Shown here: piece after piece, positions 9,901-17,283 of the stretch | Layout of the letters: each line of letters opens with the position of its first letter | How positions within the stretch are numbered: the first letter of the stretch is position 1 | NCBI RefSeq assembly: GCF_009668025.1 | Contig: NZ_WJXZ01000002.1 | Span: 668,467-732,466, forward strand | Reading direction: 5' to 3' | Source: Larkinella terrae | Lineage (GTDB): Bacteria > Bacteroidota > Bacteroidia > Cytophagales > Spirosomataceae | DNA: 64,000 bases | Notes under the pieces: model-generated | Told to the model about the DNA's origin: nothing | Databases searched by the model: none | What the model saw: the letters and a program-made list of their open reading frames with translations, nothing else | Program-made: the position numbers and the translations under genes

Positions 9901-10330
9901 ATCAGACAACCGGTTTGTGCTGGATTATCAGCCGAAAAATCTGGCCGACGGCAACTATGTTTTGCAGGTTTACGCGGCCGATGTCAGCGGAAACCGGGCC
10001 GGGCCGAAGCCCTACGAAATTCAGTTTCGGGTGAAAACCGACGACAGTTTGTCAGTCGTGCAGGCCACGCCCAATCCGGTTTTGACCCACACCCGGTTTC
10101 GCTTTACGGTTTCCGGCCAGGAACCGCCGGGCGACGGTCAGATTCTGATTCGGAACCTGAATGGTCAGCTCGTTCGGACAATCCGGCAGTCCGTGCGCGT
10201 TGGCGAAAATTTCTTTCTGTGGGATGGCACCGATCAGGGTGGGGTGCAACTGCCCAACGGCCTGTATCTGTTTCAGTTAACGTTGGAAGATGGCCGCCGG
10301 AAAACCGGAAAAGTTGTTCTGCATCGCTGA
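6938..10330 (+). CDS. Secreted C25 (gingipain/PorU-like) cysteine peptidase
   Basis: This 1130-residue protein begins with a signal peptide (MRTVTLPFLLCLCTLKLIA). The N-terminal segment around WINFSQTYYRIPLTEAG resembles the start of PorU/gingipain family proteins. The catalytic pair is visible as His641 (FFGHSSP) and Cys675 (FFNGCGVGNIF). After that come Ig-like regions, and a C-terminal ~90 residues (ATPNPV..., LNGQLVRTI..., WDGTDQGG, LPNGLYLFQL) like a FlgD/type A sorting domain for type IX secretion. It could be the sortase PorU itself or a surface peptidase exported by that system; I cannot decide from sequence. It converges with the thiamine kinase gene with no gap between stop codons. 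Confidence 0.85.
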   Translation: MRTVTLPFLLCLCTLKLIARSTEKGNEWINFSQTYYRIPLTEAGVYRLTTSDLQKAGISTASINPTSLQLFRRGVEQAIYVAGESDKKLDSGDYLEFIGERNDGQQDSLLYRPMSAQPHPYYSMYSDTAAYFLTWRLDGKPGKRMAVLTETDPNGQEPEPYHLAEQLTVLTHEISTNQSTNAPAPFPSAYELFFEQGEGYTGPLLKKDSTVSQTFLLDGWVRTALQKIEMEVLLNGRDNTSHLLDVFAGKTAPAQSPAATTRFEWFDISKVAFDISPTDISASNELVLSTRSRGPFETDRYSVSYYRLRYPQSFSLANLSRRTFNLLPNPKGKSYIEFTEAPADPLIYDLTDPVQPRRLATTRDGSVLKLLVPETAVSRRLLVSAVTLTPTRLERTVFRKIDPAKHNYLILSHEALMKPVGNVPDPVREYAGYRASPAGGSHDTLVVTMKQLINQFSYGERTPLAIRRFADYMLTGKTASRDTTKYMLLIGRANAYYPNRTSPDQYYRDLVLTIGNVPASDLLLTEGLAGYPENVPAIPTGRINTLSPQEILVYLAKVKEFERVPVNEPWRKEILHLSGGRSAYELSTFRRILDQASETARQQYVGANVILRSKQTDEPVERVDVSNIVNSGVSMMTFFGHSSPIVTDLDFGYASKPAYGFRNKGRYPLLFFNGCGVGNIFFGATNNLSTDWLLAPDKGAIAILAHSGSGFSGPLETYTRQFYQTLFADSAFLNQPIGLVQQETTRQVLAAYNGAYDISNAHQMVLQGDPVLRLFPVQKPDFSLNSSGVFQRSSQKDSVRLGVVVTNAGRFDAGQRVGLAIRQRLDDGTMRSYGTKMHAAIAYRDTLYYAFKPESLSSAGPAKTPNRFEIAVDPDLQIDESDETNNVLVFDLKTGMDGYTVVLPDSGQRFPLDRLNPQLDVTFDGILLQNGALVSANPLIRLVLQDEDPYRIRQDTVGIDVFLKKPCATCDLERVTLNSPDVSWKPAQSDNRFVLDYQPKNLADGNYVLQVYAADVSGNRAGPKPYEIQFRVKTDDSLSVVQATPNPVLTHTRFRFTVSGQEPPGDGQILIRNLNGQLVRTIRQSVRVGENFFLWDGTDQGGVQLPNGLYLFQLTLEDGRRKTGKVVLHR

Positions 10331-10993
10331 TCAATCCCAGCATTCCATCAGCAGCAAATCCCCCGTTCGGTACTGAATCCGGACAAAACCGTCTTCGGCG
10401 GCTTCGTTGCTGTTGCCGGTCCGGTAGCCCAGCGTCAGGGCCTCATCATTTAAATTGTACTTCAGGCCTTCGGTAACAATGCCGTCGACCGTGCCGACCG
10501 GGATGAGGGAAATCGGCGTCCCTTTGGCGTACCATTTTTCGAATGCCCCAACCAGGGGCGTAATTTTCGAATGATCATCGACCATGACAATCTTGATGCG
10601 GTTTTTATGCCGGACCATATTGGTCATGTTGGAAATCGAGTGGTCGGCGCGTCGCCCGGTGGCCCACACGATGTTGACGGCCGGAAAACCGCGTTCGATC
10701 AAAAAAGCGATGCCTTTGTCCAGATCGGTATTGGCCTGGTCGGGCGTGTGAATGATTTCAATCGGGTATTGCCGCTGACGAATCAATTCAAAATCAGGCT
10801 GATAGTCGAAGTCTCCCAGCAAAACATCCACTTTTATTTCCAGATCCAGCACGCGCCAGATTGCTTTGTCCAGCACCACCACGAACGGATTCCATTCGAG
10901 CAATTGCCCCAGCAGATCCGGGTCGCAGCTTTCGCCGTTGGCAATCAACAAAGCCGGTTCCTGTTTGTCGCGAACGATGTGGTGGGAAGACAT
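10331..10993 (-). CDS. thiN: Thiamine diphosphokinase-like protein
   Basis: 220 residues. Motifs of thiamine pyrophosphokinase are visible: LIANGES near the N-terminus, VDVLLGDFD (metal/ATP site), DQANTDLDKGI, and WATGRRADHSISN. The C-terminal half (LKYNLNDEALTLGYRTGNSN) fits the thiamine-binding beta domain. The enzyme transfers pyrophosphate from ATP to thiamine, the salvage route to thiamine diphosphate. It is the last of a minus-strand run maf-moaC-mobA-thiN. No TPP riboswitch is recognisable in the 42 bp before it. The symbol follows the bacterial family usage and is tentative. Confidence 0.85.
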   Translation of the reverse strand: MSSHHIVRDKQEPALLIANGESCDPDLLGQLLEWNPFVVVLDKAIWRVLDLEIKVDVLLGDFDYQPDFELIRQRQYPIEIIHTPDQANTDLDKGIAFLIERGFPAVNIVWATGRRADHSISNMTNMVRHKNRIKIVMVDDHSKITPLVGAFEKWYAKGTPISLIPVGTVDGIVTEGLKYNLNDEALTLGYRTGNSNEAAEDGFVRIQYRTGDLLLMECWD

Positions 10994-11040
10994 AAGGGAG
11001 GTATGAATTATGGGTTATGAATGATGGACGCTGAATTAGG
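10994..11040. repeat. Single-arm relative of the ATGA-type hairpin repeats
   Basis: The gap before thiN contains TATGAATTATGGGTTATGAA and ATGATGGACGCTGAATTA, words like those in the hairpins at 12137-12192 and 28750-28832, but no complementary second arm lies nearby. It may be a decayed or half copy. Confidence 0.35.
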
Positions 11041-11674
11041 AGGGGTGTTTTCCGGTTTGTAAATGTTGGCGGATCACGGCCCTATCGTCGGGGGTGTTGG
11101 CATTGATTAATTCCCGGACGTTGTCAATTTCTACCAACTCAATGTCGTTCGTCATCAGGATGGTTCGGGGAAATGGTGCTCCGGCTTCGATCGCCCGTAA
11201 AATCGCCGGGTAGGCCGCCGGTTCCCAGATGCAAATAGAGGGGTCGGGAAACCGGTGGTCGCTGTCCCAGAAAACCGTTGCCATTTTATCCGGGTTGCGG
11301 TTTTCGACCAGCTTCCGGATCGATTGTTCGGATAACAGCGGCAAATCACAGACCACCGCCAGCCAGGCATGATGAGCGGATTGCTGCTGGAACGCAGTTA
11401 AAATACCGACCAATGGACCGGCCACCGACGCCTGATCTTCAATCAACTTAAACCGGCCAACGGCCCATTGGTTTGCCTGCTCCGCGTTGACCGACACAAA
11501 AACGTCGTCGCAATAGGGACTCAGTAAATCGTGCAGGTATTCAAACTGCGGTTTTCCGTGGTAGTCGATGGTACTTTTGTCCACACCCATGCGCGTGCTG
11601 CGGCCACCGGCCAGCACCAGACCCAGCAGGGCAGGAGTCGGCTCAGGCGGTTTTGTGGAAGTCATGCTTGCCAC
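11036..11674 (-). CDS. mobA: Molybdenum cofactor guanylyltransferase MobA
   Basis: 212 residues with the nucleotidyltransferase signature LVLAGGRSTRMGVDKS near residue 20, the AGPLVGILTAF segment and the VCDLPLLSE metal-binding motif. MobA attaches GMP from GTP to molybdopterin to give the guanine dinucleotide cofactor. It follows moaC and overlaps its end by 32 bp (or 23 bp if the Met at residue 4 is used), which shows translational coupling in a moaC-mobA unit. The other cofactor genes (moaA, moaD/E, moeA) are not in the window. Confidence 0.92.
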   Translation of the reverse strand: MASMTSTKPPEPTPALLGLVLAGGRSTRMGVDKSTIDYHGKPQFEYLHDLLSPYCDDVFVSVNAEQANQWAVGRFKLIEDQASVAGPLVGILTAFQQQSAHHAWLAVVCDLPLLSEQSIRKLVENRNPDKMATVFWDSDHRFPDPSICIWEPAAYPAILRAIEAGAPFPRTILMTNDIELVEIDNVRELINANTPDDRAVIRQHLQTGKHPS

Positions 11675-12113
11675 CGGTTTTGTCTAACAACCGGGTTTCT
11701 TTGATCACAATATCGTGCGAAAACGCCTTGCACATGTCGTAAACCGTCAGAGCGGCCACCGACGCGCCCACCAGCGCTTCCATTTCCACCCCGGTTTTGG
11801 CTTCAAGGGCAGTGGTGCATTCGATTATGACTTCGTTGCCTTCGGCCACAATCGTGAACTTGCAGCTATCCAGCCCGAGCGGATGGCAGAGCGGAATCAG
11901 GTCGGAGGTGCGTTTGGCGGCCATTGTTCCGGCAATGATTGCGGTTTGAAAAACCGGGCCTTTTTTCGTCTGAATCTCCTGACCCTGCAAATGCTGCATA
12001 ATATCGTCGTTCAGGACCACAACGCTCCGGGCGCGGGCCACCCGGCGGGTAATGGCTTTGTCGCCGACATCCACCATCGACGGATTGCCTTTTGAATCTA
12101 AGTGGGAAAACAT
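11643..12113 (-). CDS. moaC: Cyclic pyranopterin monophosphate synthase MoaC
   Basis: 156 residues with the MoaC landmarks MVDVGDKAITRRVA, AIIAGTMAAKRTSDLIPLCHPL, TGVEMEALVGASVAALTVYDM and the C-terminal LLDKTGGK. MoaC works with MoaA to convert GTP into cyclic pyranopterin monophosphate, the first step of molybdenum cofactor synthesis. Catalytic residues of the family (His in LCHPLG, Lys and Asp in the C-terminal half) are retained. It lies upstream of mobA with overlap and downstream of maf, separated by a long hairpin. Confidence 0.96.
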   Translation of the reverse strand: MFSHLDSKGNPSMVDVGDKAITRRVARARSVVVLNDDIMQHLQGQEIQTKKGPVFQTAIIAGTMAAKRTSDLIPLCHPLGLDSCKFTIVAEGNEVIIECTTALEAKTGVEMEALVGASVAALTVYDMCKAFSHDIVIKETRLLDKTGGKHDFHKTA

Positions 12114-12136
12114 ATAAAGATTCTAAATGATGAATG

Positions 12137-12192
12137 ATGAACGATGGATGATGAATTGAGCGCATCCGCATAATTCATCATCCATCGTTCAT
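12137..12192. repeat. Long hairpin repeat, 21-bp perfect stem (ATGA type)
   Basis: The left arm 12137-12157 and the right arm 12172-12192 are exact reverse complements (21 bp) around a 14-nt loop. Both are made of reiterated ATGA/GATG words. The right arm reaches the maf stop codon. It sits between the co-directional maf and moaC genes and has no T-tract, so it may process or attenuate the transcript rather than terminate it. Confidence 0.8.
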
Positions 12193-12779
12193 TATTTAGG
12201 GTTAACTCTCAACTCATAACTCCTGAGGGCCTGGTAGACGCGGTGGACGGGGAGGCCCATGACGGTGTAGAACGAACCTTCGATGCGCTGGATGCCGATC
12301 ATGCCGATGGGTTCCTGCACGCCGTAGGCACCGGCTTTGTCGAACGGGCGGTATTTTTCCACGTACGACCGGATTTCGTAGTCATCAAGCGGATTGAAAA
12401 TCACCGTCGCAACGTCGGTAAACGAAACGGTTTCCTCGGCTGATAGCAGGCAAACGCCGGTCATGACCTGGTGCGCGCGGCCCGAAAGCCGCCGGAGCAT
12501 GGCCACGGCTTCGTCGGCGTCGGACGGTTTATTCAGAATATCGGTATCCACCACCACAATCGTATCGGCGCACAAAACCAGCTGGTCGCCCAGATCGGCA
12601 CGAAATTGGTCGACTTTCTGACGGGCCAGAAACGACGGAACGTCGGCAACGGGCATATCCGCCGGGAAGTCTTCATCGGTTGGTCGAACGTCGACGCGGA
12701 ACGTGCAGCCCATTTCCCGCATGAGTTGTTGTCGGCGGGGTGAATTGGAAGCCAGCACCAGGGGGCGGGTCAATTGCAT
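12192..12779 (-). CDS. maf: Maf family nucleoside triphosphate pyrophosphatase
   Basis: 195 residues beginning with the Maf signature LVLASNSPRRQQLM, followed by VCADTIVVVDTDILNKPSD (catalytic Asp region), LSGRAHQVMTGV, and DKAGAYGVQEPIG. The dTTPase/UTPase-type Maf proteins hydrolyse non-canonical and some canonical NTPs, acting as house-cleaning enzymes. It is the first gene of the minus-strand run that continues with moaC, mobA and thiN, and is divergent from the GNAT gene at 12865. Confidence 0.94.
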   Translation of the reverse strand: MQLTRPLVLASNSPRRQQLMREMGCTFRVDVRPTDEDFPADMPVADVPSFLARQKVDQFRADLGDQLVLCADTIVVVDTDILNKPSDADEAVAMLRRLSGRAHQVMTGVCLLSAEETVSFTDVATVIFNPLDDYEIRSYVEKYRPFDKAGAYGVQEPIGMIGIQRIEGSFYTVMGLPVHRVYQALRSYELRVNPK

Positions 12780-12864
12780 GGATTTTTGAAATATTATTTG
12801 TATACTTTAAACGCTTAACTGGAAAGAAGCATCTTTTTACCGCAAACATAACAACTAAACCGTC

Positions 12865-13392
12865 TTGAAAACAGACTTTCAGATCCGAACCGCTACGCCG
12901 GAGGATGCCGTTGCGCTGACTGAACTGTCGATCCGCACGATGCGGGAAGCTTTCGGGCCGCCACACAATCCGGCGGAACTGGTGGAAGCGTATATTGAAG
13001 AGACCTTTTCGGTGGAGAAAATCCGGCGGGAGTTGCTGGACTCCAAAGCGACTTTTTTATTGACTATCGGCCCGGACCAGGAGGTGGTCGGCTACGCAAA
13101 AATGCGCCGAAACCGCCCTCCCCGGCAGCTCAGTGGTCAACATGCCATCGAAATTCAGCGTTTATATGTATCGGATCGGCAAATCGGGAAAGGATTGGGG
13201 CGAAATTTGATGGAAAGTTGTCTGAATCTGGCCCGGCATGAAGGGTACCAAACCGTCTGGCTGGGTGTGTGGGAACGAAACAAACGGGCGATTGCCTTTT
13301 ACGAAAAAACCGGTTTTCAGCGGTGTGGCTGGCATTATTTCCAGTTTGGCGACGAACGGCAGCGGGATTATTGGATGAAAAAAGAAGTTTAG
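12865..13392 (+). CDS. GNAT family N-acetyltransferase
   Basis: 175 residues from a TTG start at 12865; no ATG lies nearby in frame at a sensible place, and the N-terminus KTDFQIRTATPEDAVAL is a normal GNAT beginning. Motif A, the acetyl-CoA pyrophosphate loop, is RLYVSDRQIGKGLGRNLM, and motif B is NKRAIAFYEKTGFQR. The substrate is unknown. The barrel protein gene follows after only 4 bp, so they are probably co-transcribed. Confidence 0.85.
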   Translation: MKTDFQIRTATPEDAVALTELSIRTMREAFGPPHNPAELVEAYIEETFSVEKIRRELLDSKATFLLTIGPDQEVVGYAKMRRNRPPRQLSGQHAIEIQRLYVSDRQIGKGLGRNLMESCLNLARHEGYQTVWLGVWERNKRAIAFYEKTGFQRCGWHYFQFGDERQRDYWMKKEV

Positions 13393-13396
13393 TCGC

Positions 13397-15355
13397 GTGA
13401 AACAATTGCTACGTCGTCAGATCCATTTCGGTAACACGCCATTCGCTCGAATGAGCTGGCTGGCCGGATTGTGGCTTCTGCTGACGGTTTCGGTTGCGGT
13501 TGCGCAGAAAATTAAAATCCCCGTTCCCGACACCCGCAGCGATACGCTCACCCTGACGGATTCGATTTCAAAAGGCATTCGCGACCAGAAACAGATCGAG
13601 CGGGACAGTCTGTTTTACGTCAAGCTGAAAAACCGGATGTTTAAACACCGCGTGACGCGGGAACTCCACAAGCTGCTGTTTCACGATAATTACAACAGCC
13701 GGATCAAAACCGGTGATGTCAACGAAATTGAAGTCAATCCGTTCGTGCAGTACCAGGGCCGCGTGATCAATAAAATCTACGTTCGGCGGCTGGGTGTTTT
13801 TGGCCCCAGCGTTTACGATACGCTGCGCCGGCCGCGAAGCTGGCTGGAAAGAACCGCTAACCAGCTTCATGCAGACACGCGGGAGGGCGTCATCCGGCGG
13901 TCGTTTCTGCTGTTCGAGGAGGGTGATCGTGTCAGTCCGGACACGCTGCGCGACAACGAACGGCTGCTGCGGAGCTCCAATGTGTTTCACGATGCCCGGA
14001 TCATTGTTGTGCCTCACGGCGGGAGCCGCGGTTTTGTCGATGTGTACGTCATTACGCAGGACGTCTGGTCGCTGGTGCCATCGGGGAGTGTGGGCGCTTT
14101 AAACCGGTTTGACCTGCGGCTCGATCAGCGAAACTTTCGCGGCCTTGCGCACACCTTTAGCAATCAGATCGCCTACAACGGCACGGACCCTTTTCAGAAA
14201 CTCGAATACCGGGGGCGGTATATCGTTCCTTACATTGGCAAAACCTTTTTTACGGGGCAGGCCGATCTGATTGAGACCCGGGATCTGAAGCAATATTCCC
14301 TCCGGTTTTACCGCCCGTTTCTGACCCCGGATACCAAATGGGCCGGGTCGGCCGAACTGAGCTACAACCGGTTTCCCCGCTACGTGGTTTTTTCGGAAGA
14401 TACCGCGCGACTTACCCGCCTGGGCTATTATTACAACGACATCTGGGCCGGTTATGCGTTCAAACCATTCTTCAGTTTTCTGGGCGAAGGCGACGACCGG
14501 ACGCGGCTGGTCATCGCGGCCCGGTTTACGCGGCTGGCCTTTACCTCCCGCCCGGAGGTGCGGGCCGATACCAATCAGTTGTTTCAGAATACCAATGCCA
14601 CCCTGTTCAGCATCGGTTTGTCGCGTCGCCGTTACGTGCGTGACGTCCTGATTTACGGTTTTGGGCGGACGGAAGACGTTCCGTACGGGAGCCTGGCGTC
14701 GATTGTGGCGGGGTATGACAACGCCGAGCTTGGGCAGCGTAAGTATCTGGGATTCAAGTATTCGAAAGCCCACTATCTGGAATCGTTCGGCTATTTGTAT
14801 GGCGCATTGAGCATCGGTAGTTACCTGCGCAGCAAAACCCAGGTGGAGCAGGGAGTGCTTACCCTGGAGTCGAGTTATTTTACGCCCCTTCGAACAACGA
14901 ACTGGGGCAACTGGCGGCATTTCATCAACTTCCGTTATACAATGGGCGCCGAACGGTTTAACAATGAGTACATTACGCTCAGTGGCCGCGACCGGCTTGG
15001 AATTAACAATGACAATTTGCGCGGAACCCGGTTGTTACTCACCAATATTGAAAACCTGCTTTTTTCGCGTTTGAACATTGTCGGTTTTCGGGTAGCCATC
15101 GTCACGTTCGCCAACCTCGGTCTGGTGAGTTACCAAACCCGAAAACTGTTTCAGGGGCCTCTGTATCAGGGGTATGGCGTGGCTTTCCGGCTGCGGAACG
15201 AAAACCTGACGTTTAACAGTTTTCAGATACGAATCGCCTGGTATCCGAATATTCCAGGGAATGCCGCTCCCTTCCGGCCCGCCTTTGAAGGCGTCCCTAC
15301 GGCCCGTTTTCGCGACTTTGACACCTCGGCCCCGGAAATTATTCCATACCGCTGA
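13397..15355 (+). CDS. BamA/TamA-like outer-membrane beta-barrel protein
   Basis: 652 residues from a GTG start. An ATG at 13451 (MSWLAGLWLLLTVSVAVAQ) would give a cleaner signal peptide and may be the true start. A POTRA-like segment (GRVINKIYVRRLGVFG ... FLLFEEGDRVSPDTLRDNERLLRSS ... VDVYVITQDVW) spans roughly residues 115-220. It is followed by a long alternating, aromatic-rich region ending in FQIRIAWYPNIPG, as in surface-antigen barrels. It probably resides in the outer membrane. Whether it inserts proteins, as BamA does, or has another role is not shown. Confidence 0.75.
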   Translation: MKQLLRRQIHFGNTPFARMSWLAGLWLLLTVSVAVAQKIKIPVPDTRSDTLTLTDSISKGIRDQKQIERDSLFYVKLKNRMFKHRVTRELHKLLFHDNYNSRIKTGDVNEIEVNPFVQYQGRVINKIYVRRLGVFGPSVYDTLRRPRSWLERTANQLHADTREGVIRRSFLLFEEGDRVSPDTLRDNERLLRSSNVFHDARIIVVPHGGSRGFVDVYVITQDVWSLVPSGSVGALNRFDLRLDQRNFRGLAHTFSNQIAYNGTDPFQKLEYRGRYIVPYIGKTFFTGQADLIETRDLKQYSLRFYRPFLTPDTKWAGSAELSYNRFPRYVVFSEDTARLTRLGYYYNDIWAGYAFKPFFSFLGEGDDRTRLVIAARFTRLAFTSRPEVRADTNQLFQNTNATLFSIGLSRRRYVRDVLIYGFGRTEDVPYGSLASIVAGYDNAELGQRKYLGFKYSKAHYLESFGYLYGALSIGSYLRSKTQVEQGVLTLESSYFTPLRTTNWGNWRHFINFRYTMGAERFNNEYITLSGRDRLGINNDNLRGTRLLLTNIENLLFSRLNIVGFRVAIVTFANLGLVSYQTRKLFQGPLYQGYGVAFRLRNENLTFNSFQIRIAWYPNIPGNAAPFRPAFEGVPTARFRDFDTSAPEIIPYR

Positions 15356-15375
15356 AACTTTTTTTGGTTATAGTG

Positions 15376-15413
15376 TTGTTACATTAAATGTATAGACATT
15401 ATATTTGTAACGT
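15376..15413 (+). promoter_or_regulatory. marR-yceI promoter and candidate MarR operator
   Basis: A TTG at 15376-15378 and TATATTTG at 15400-15407 are spaced by 21 bp, a full Bacteroidetes promoter. The stretch from GTTACATTAAATG (15378-15390) to the GTAAC at 15407-15411 is an imperfect palindrome covering the promoter, which fits binding of the dimeric MarR protein encoded just downstream (inference). Confidence 0.65.
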
Positions 15414-15488
15414 TAAATGGAAATGGGAATTAGAGGTTAAATAGTTATTTTGCAACTGAACCGACAAAGCCGTTCCCTTTTAGCCCTA

Positions 15489-15956
15489 ATGACAATGCCA
15501 ATCGAAAATGACATAAAACAAACCACCTCGTTCAGGTCGCCCTATCATCGGATGACGGTAAACCTGATGTATACCAACGGCTGGGTATGCGACGAGCAGA
15601 TGTATCTATTGAAGCCGTATGGGTTAACCATTCAGCAATACAATGTGCTGCGTATTTTGCGCGGGCAGTACCCCAATCCGGTTAAAGTAGCGGACATTAC
15701 CGAGCGGATGCTGGATAAAATGTCGAATGCATCGCGTTTGGTCGATAAATTGCTGGCTAAAGAATTAGCCCAGCGTACCGAATGCCCGAATGATCGCCGG
15801 GCCGTCGATGTGGTGATTACGGAAAAAGGACTGGAGCTGCTGAAAATCATGGATCAGCATCAGAATCAGTGGGAAACGCGGTTTCATAACCTGACCGAAG
15901 CCGAAGCCGACGAACTGAACCGCCTGCTGGACAAACTCCGCGGATCGACCGAATAG
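15489..15956 (+). CDS. MarR family transcriptional regulator
   Basis: About 155 residues from the ATG at 15489 (a second ATG follows at 15495). An earlier in-frame TTG at 15450 is less likely, since it would add a basic tail not seen in such proteins. The winged helix is clear: NVLRILRG, VKVADITERMLDKMSNASRLVDKLLAKELAQRTE, and the wing NDRRAVDVVITEKGLELL. The YceI gene starts 68 bp downstream. MarR-YceI pairs recur in Bacteroidetes and suggest that the regulator senses a small ligand or oxidative signal and controls yceI. Confidence 0.9.
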   Translation: MTMPIENDIKQTTSFRSPYHRMTVNLMYTNGWVCDEQMYLLKPYGLTIQQYNVLRILRGQYPNPVKVADITERMLDKMSNASRLVDKLLAKELAQRTECPNDRRAVDVVITEKGLELLKIMDQHQNQWETRFHNLTEAEADELNRLLDKLRGSTE

Positions 15957-16024
15957 AATTACCAGTTTTTTAAGTTTATAAGTTAATCAATTTACAACCA
16001 ACCAACTTCCCTCAAGTTAATCTC

Positions 16025-16702
16025 ATGTACAAGCAAATTTTAGTAGGATTCGTGGCCGCAACCGTGGCACTGAGTAATCCCGTAGCAGCAAACGGAACGT
16101 CTGATCGTGGTACTGACAAAAATGCCAAAAAGAACGTCGCCAAAACGACGACCTACAACATCGACGTCGACAAAAGTGTATTGACCTGGAATGGTAAAAA
16201 AGTAACCGGCGAACACACCGGCCCGGTAAAAGCCGAAAAAGGGTATTTGACCCTGAGTGGCAACCAGTTGAAAGGCGGTGTCGTATCGATCGACCTGCGG
16301 ACTATCACCAGCACCGACCTCAAAGACAACAAGGAATACCACGACAAGCTGATCAATCACCTGAAATCAGACGATTTCTTCTCGGTTGAAAAACACCCGG
16401 TTGCGACCTTTAAAATTACCAAAGTAAAACCGGTGAACGGAAATGTATCGGATGTAACCGGTGACCTGACCATCAAGGGAATTACGAATCCCGTCACTTT
16501 CCCGGTAACGGTTGCGGTTTCCGGCAACACGCTGAATGCCACCGGTAAAGCGACCATCAACCGCGCGAAATTCGATATCCGCTACGGTTCGAAATCCTTC
16601 TTCGATAACCTCGGCGACAAAGTGATCTACGACGATTTTACCGTTGATCTGAACATTGTTGCCACTGCCGACAACGCTTCATCAGCCGTTAAGACTAAAT
16701 AA
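16025..16702 (+). CDS. YceI-like periplasmic lipid-binding protein
   Basis: 225 residues with a signal peptide (MYKQILVGFVAATVALSNPVAA). The YceI fold is seen in VDKSVLTWNGKKVTGEHTGPVK, IDLRTITSTDLKDNKEYHDKLINHLKSDDFFSVEKHPVATFKIT and the C-terminal half. YceI proteins are lipocalin-like barrels that bind polyprenoid or amphipathic ligands in the periplasm. It is in an operon with the MarR gene and ends at a strong terminator. Confidence 0.93.
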   Translation: MYKQILVGFVAATVALSNPVAANGTSDRGTDKNAKKNVAKTTTYNIDVDKSVLTWNGKKVTGEHTGPVKAEKGYLTLSGNQLKGGVVSIDLRTITSTDLKDNKEYHDKLINHLKSDDFFSVEKHPVATFKITKVKPVNGNVSDVTGDLTIKGITNPVTFPVTVAVSGNTLNATGKATINRAKFDIRYGSKSFFDNLGDKVIYDDFTVDLNIVATADNASSAVKTK

Positions 16703-16723
16703 GTTCTTAGTCTGCTTTTGATC

Positions 16724-16764
16724 AAAACCGCACCTCCGGCAACGGAGGGCGGTTTTAATTTTTT
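16724..16764 (+). terminator. Terminator after yceI
   Basis: AAAACCGC then CCTCCG (16724-16738) pair with CGGAGG then GCGGTTTT (16743-16756) around GCAA, followed by TT and a T-run to 16764. The stem is preceded by A-residues, so it may also terminate the convergent HsdR_N gene. Confidence 0.9.
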
Positions 16765-17206
16765 AGGCAAATCGGGGTAGATCGTCCAGAAAATCAACGG
16801 TTTGGAGCTGGTAATCGACGCAGCAGCAGAAGTGCGTCAGGCCATTGGTGACCACGATGTAGGGTGCCTGGTGAACGTGGTTGTAGCGCGCAATCTGATC
16901 GAACACCTGCTGAGTGACGGTCACCTGGGGAGCTTTGCATTCCACCAGCAAAAACGGTTTCCCCAGCCGGTCGAACACCAGAATGTCCGTGCGTTTCCGG
17001 AGCTGATTCAGTTTCAAACCTCCTTCCGACCGGATCAGTGCTTTCGGATAGCCATACTGGTTCAGCAGCAGATGCACGACGTGTTGCCGGACCCATTCTT
17101 CCGGGGTGATCAGCACATACTTTTTCCGCAACACATCGAAAATGTAGGGTTTCCCTTCGATCTGCTTCGTATTGTAATCAAAAACCGGTAGGTTTAGCGA
17201 TTCCAT
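16763..17206 (-). CDS. Standalone HsdR N-terminal-type nuclease domain protein
   Basis: 147 residues, far too short for a restriction subunit and without helicase or methylase partners nearby. It carries the PD-(D/E)xK core: RTDILVFDRLGKP gives the Asp and LLVECKAP gives the ExK, preceded by the helix VRQHVVHLLLNQYGYP. This matches the HsdR_N family of small Bacteroidetes proteins. Activity on DNA is plausible but not demonstrated, and the role is unknown. It converges with yceI. Confidence 0.85.
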   Translation of the reverse strand: MESLNLPVFDYNTKQIEGKPYIFDVLRKKYVLITPEEWVRQHVVHLLLNQYGYPKALIRSEGGLKLNQLRKRTDILVFDRLGKPFLLVECKAPQVTVTQQVFDQIARYNHVHQAPYIVVTNGLTHFCCCVDYQLQTVDFLDDLPRFA

Positions 17207-17283
17207 TCTCCAAAAATAAGGAATCTGGCGGATTAACGAACCAATCCGTCCTCCTTCGGTTCATTCATCACGCACTTCATACC

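Noticed and set aside
9113..9901. 262-residue open frame on minus within the C25 peptidase gene
   Set aside because: Lies fully inside a well-supported gene and shows no recognisable domain.
10994..11035. TPP riboswitch upstream of thiN
   Set aside because: The gap is too short and lacks the thi-box; the gene appears to be the last of an operon.
12120..12195. ATGA-word repeats considered as a CRISPR array or tandem repeat locus
   Set aside because: There are no equal spacers or regular repeat units; the arms form a single hairpin.
16763..17206. Restriction-modification locus around the HsdR_N-type gene
   Set aside because: No methylase, specificity or helicase gene is near; it is a standalone small protein.
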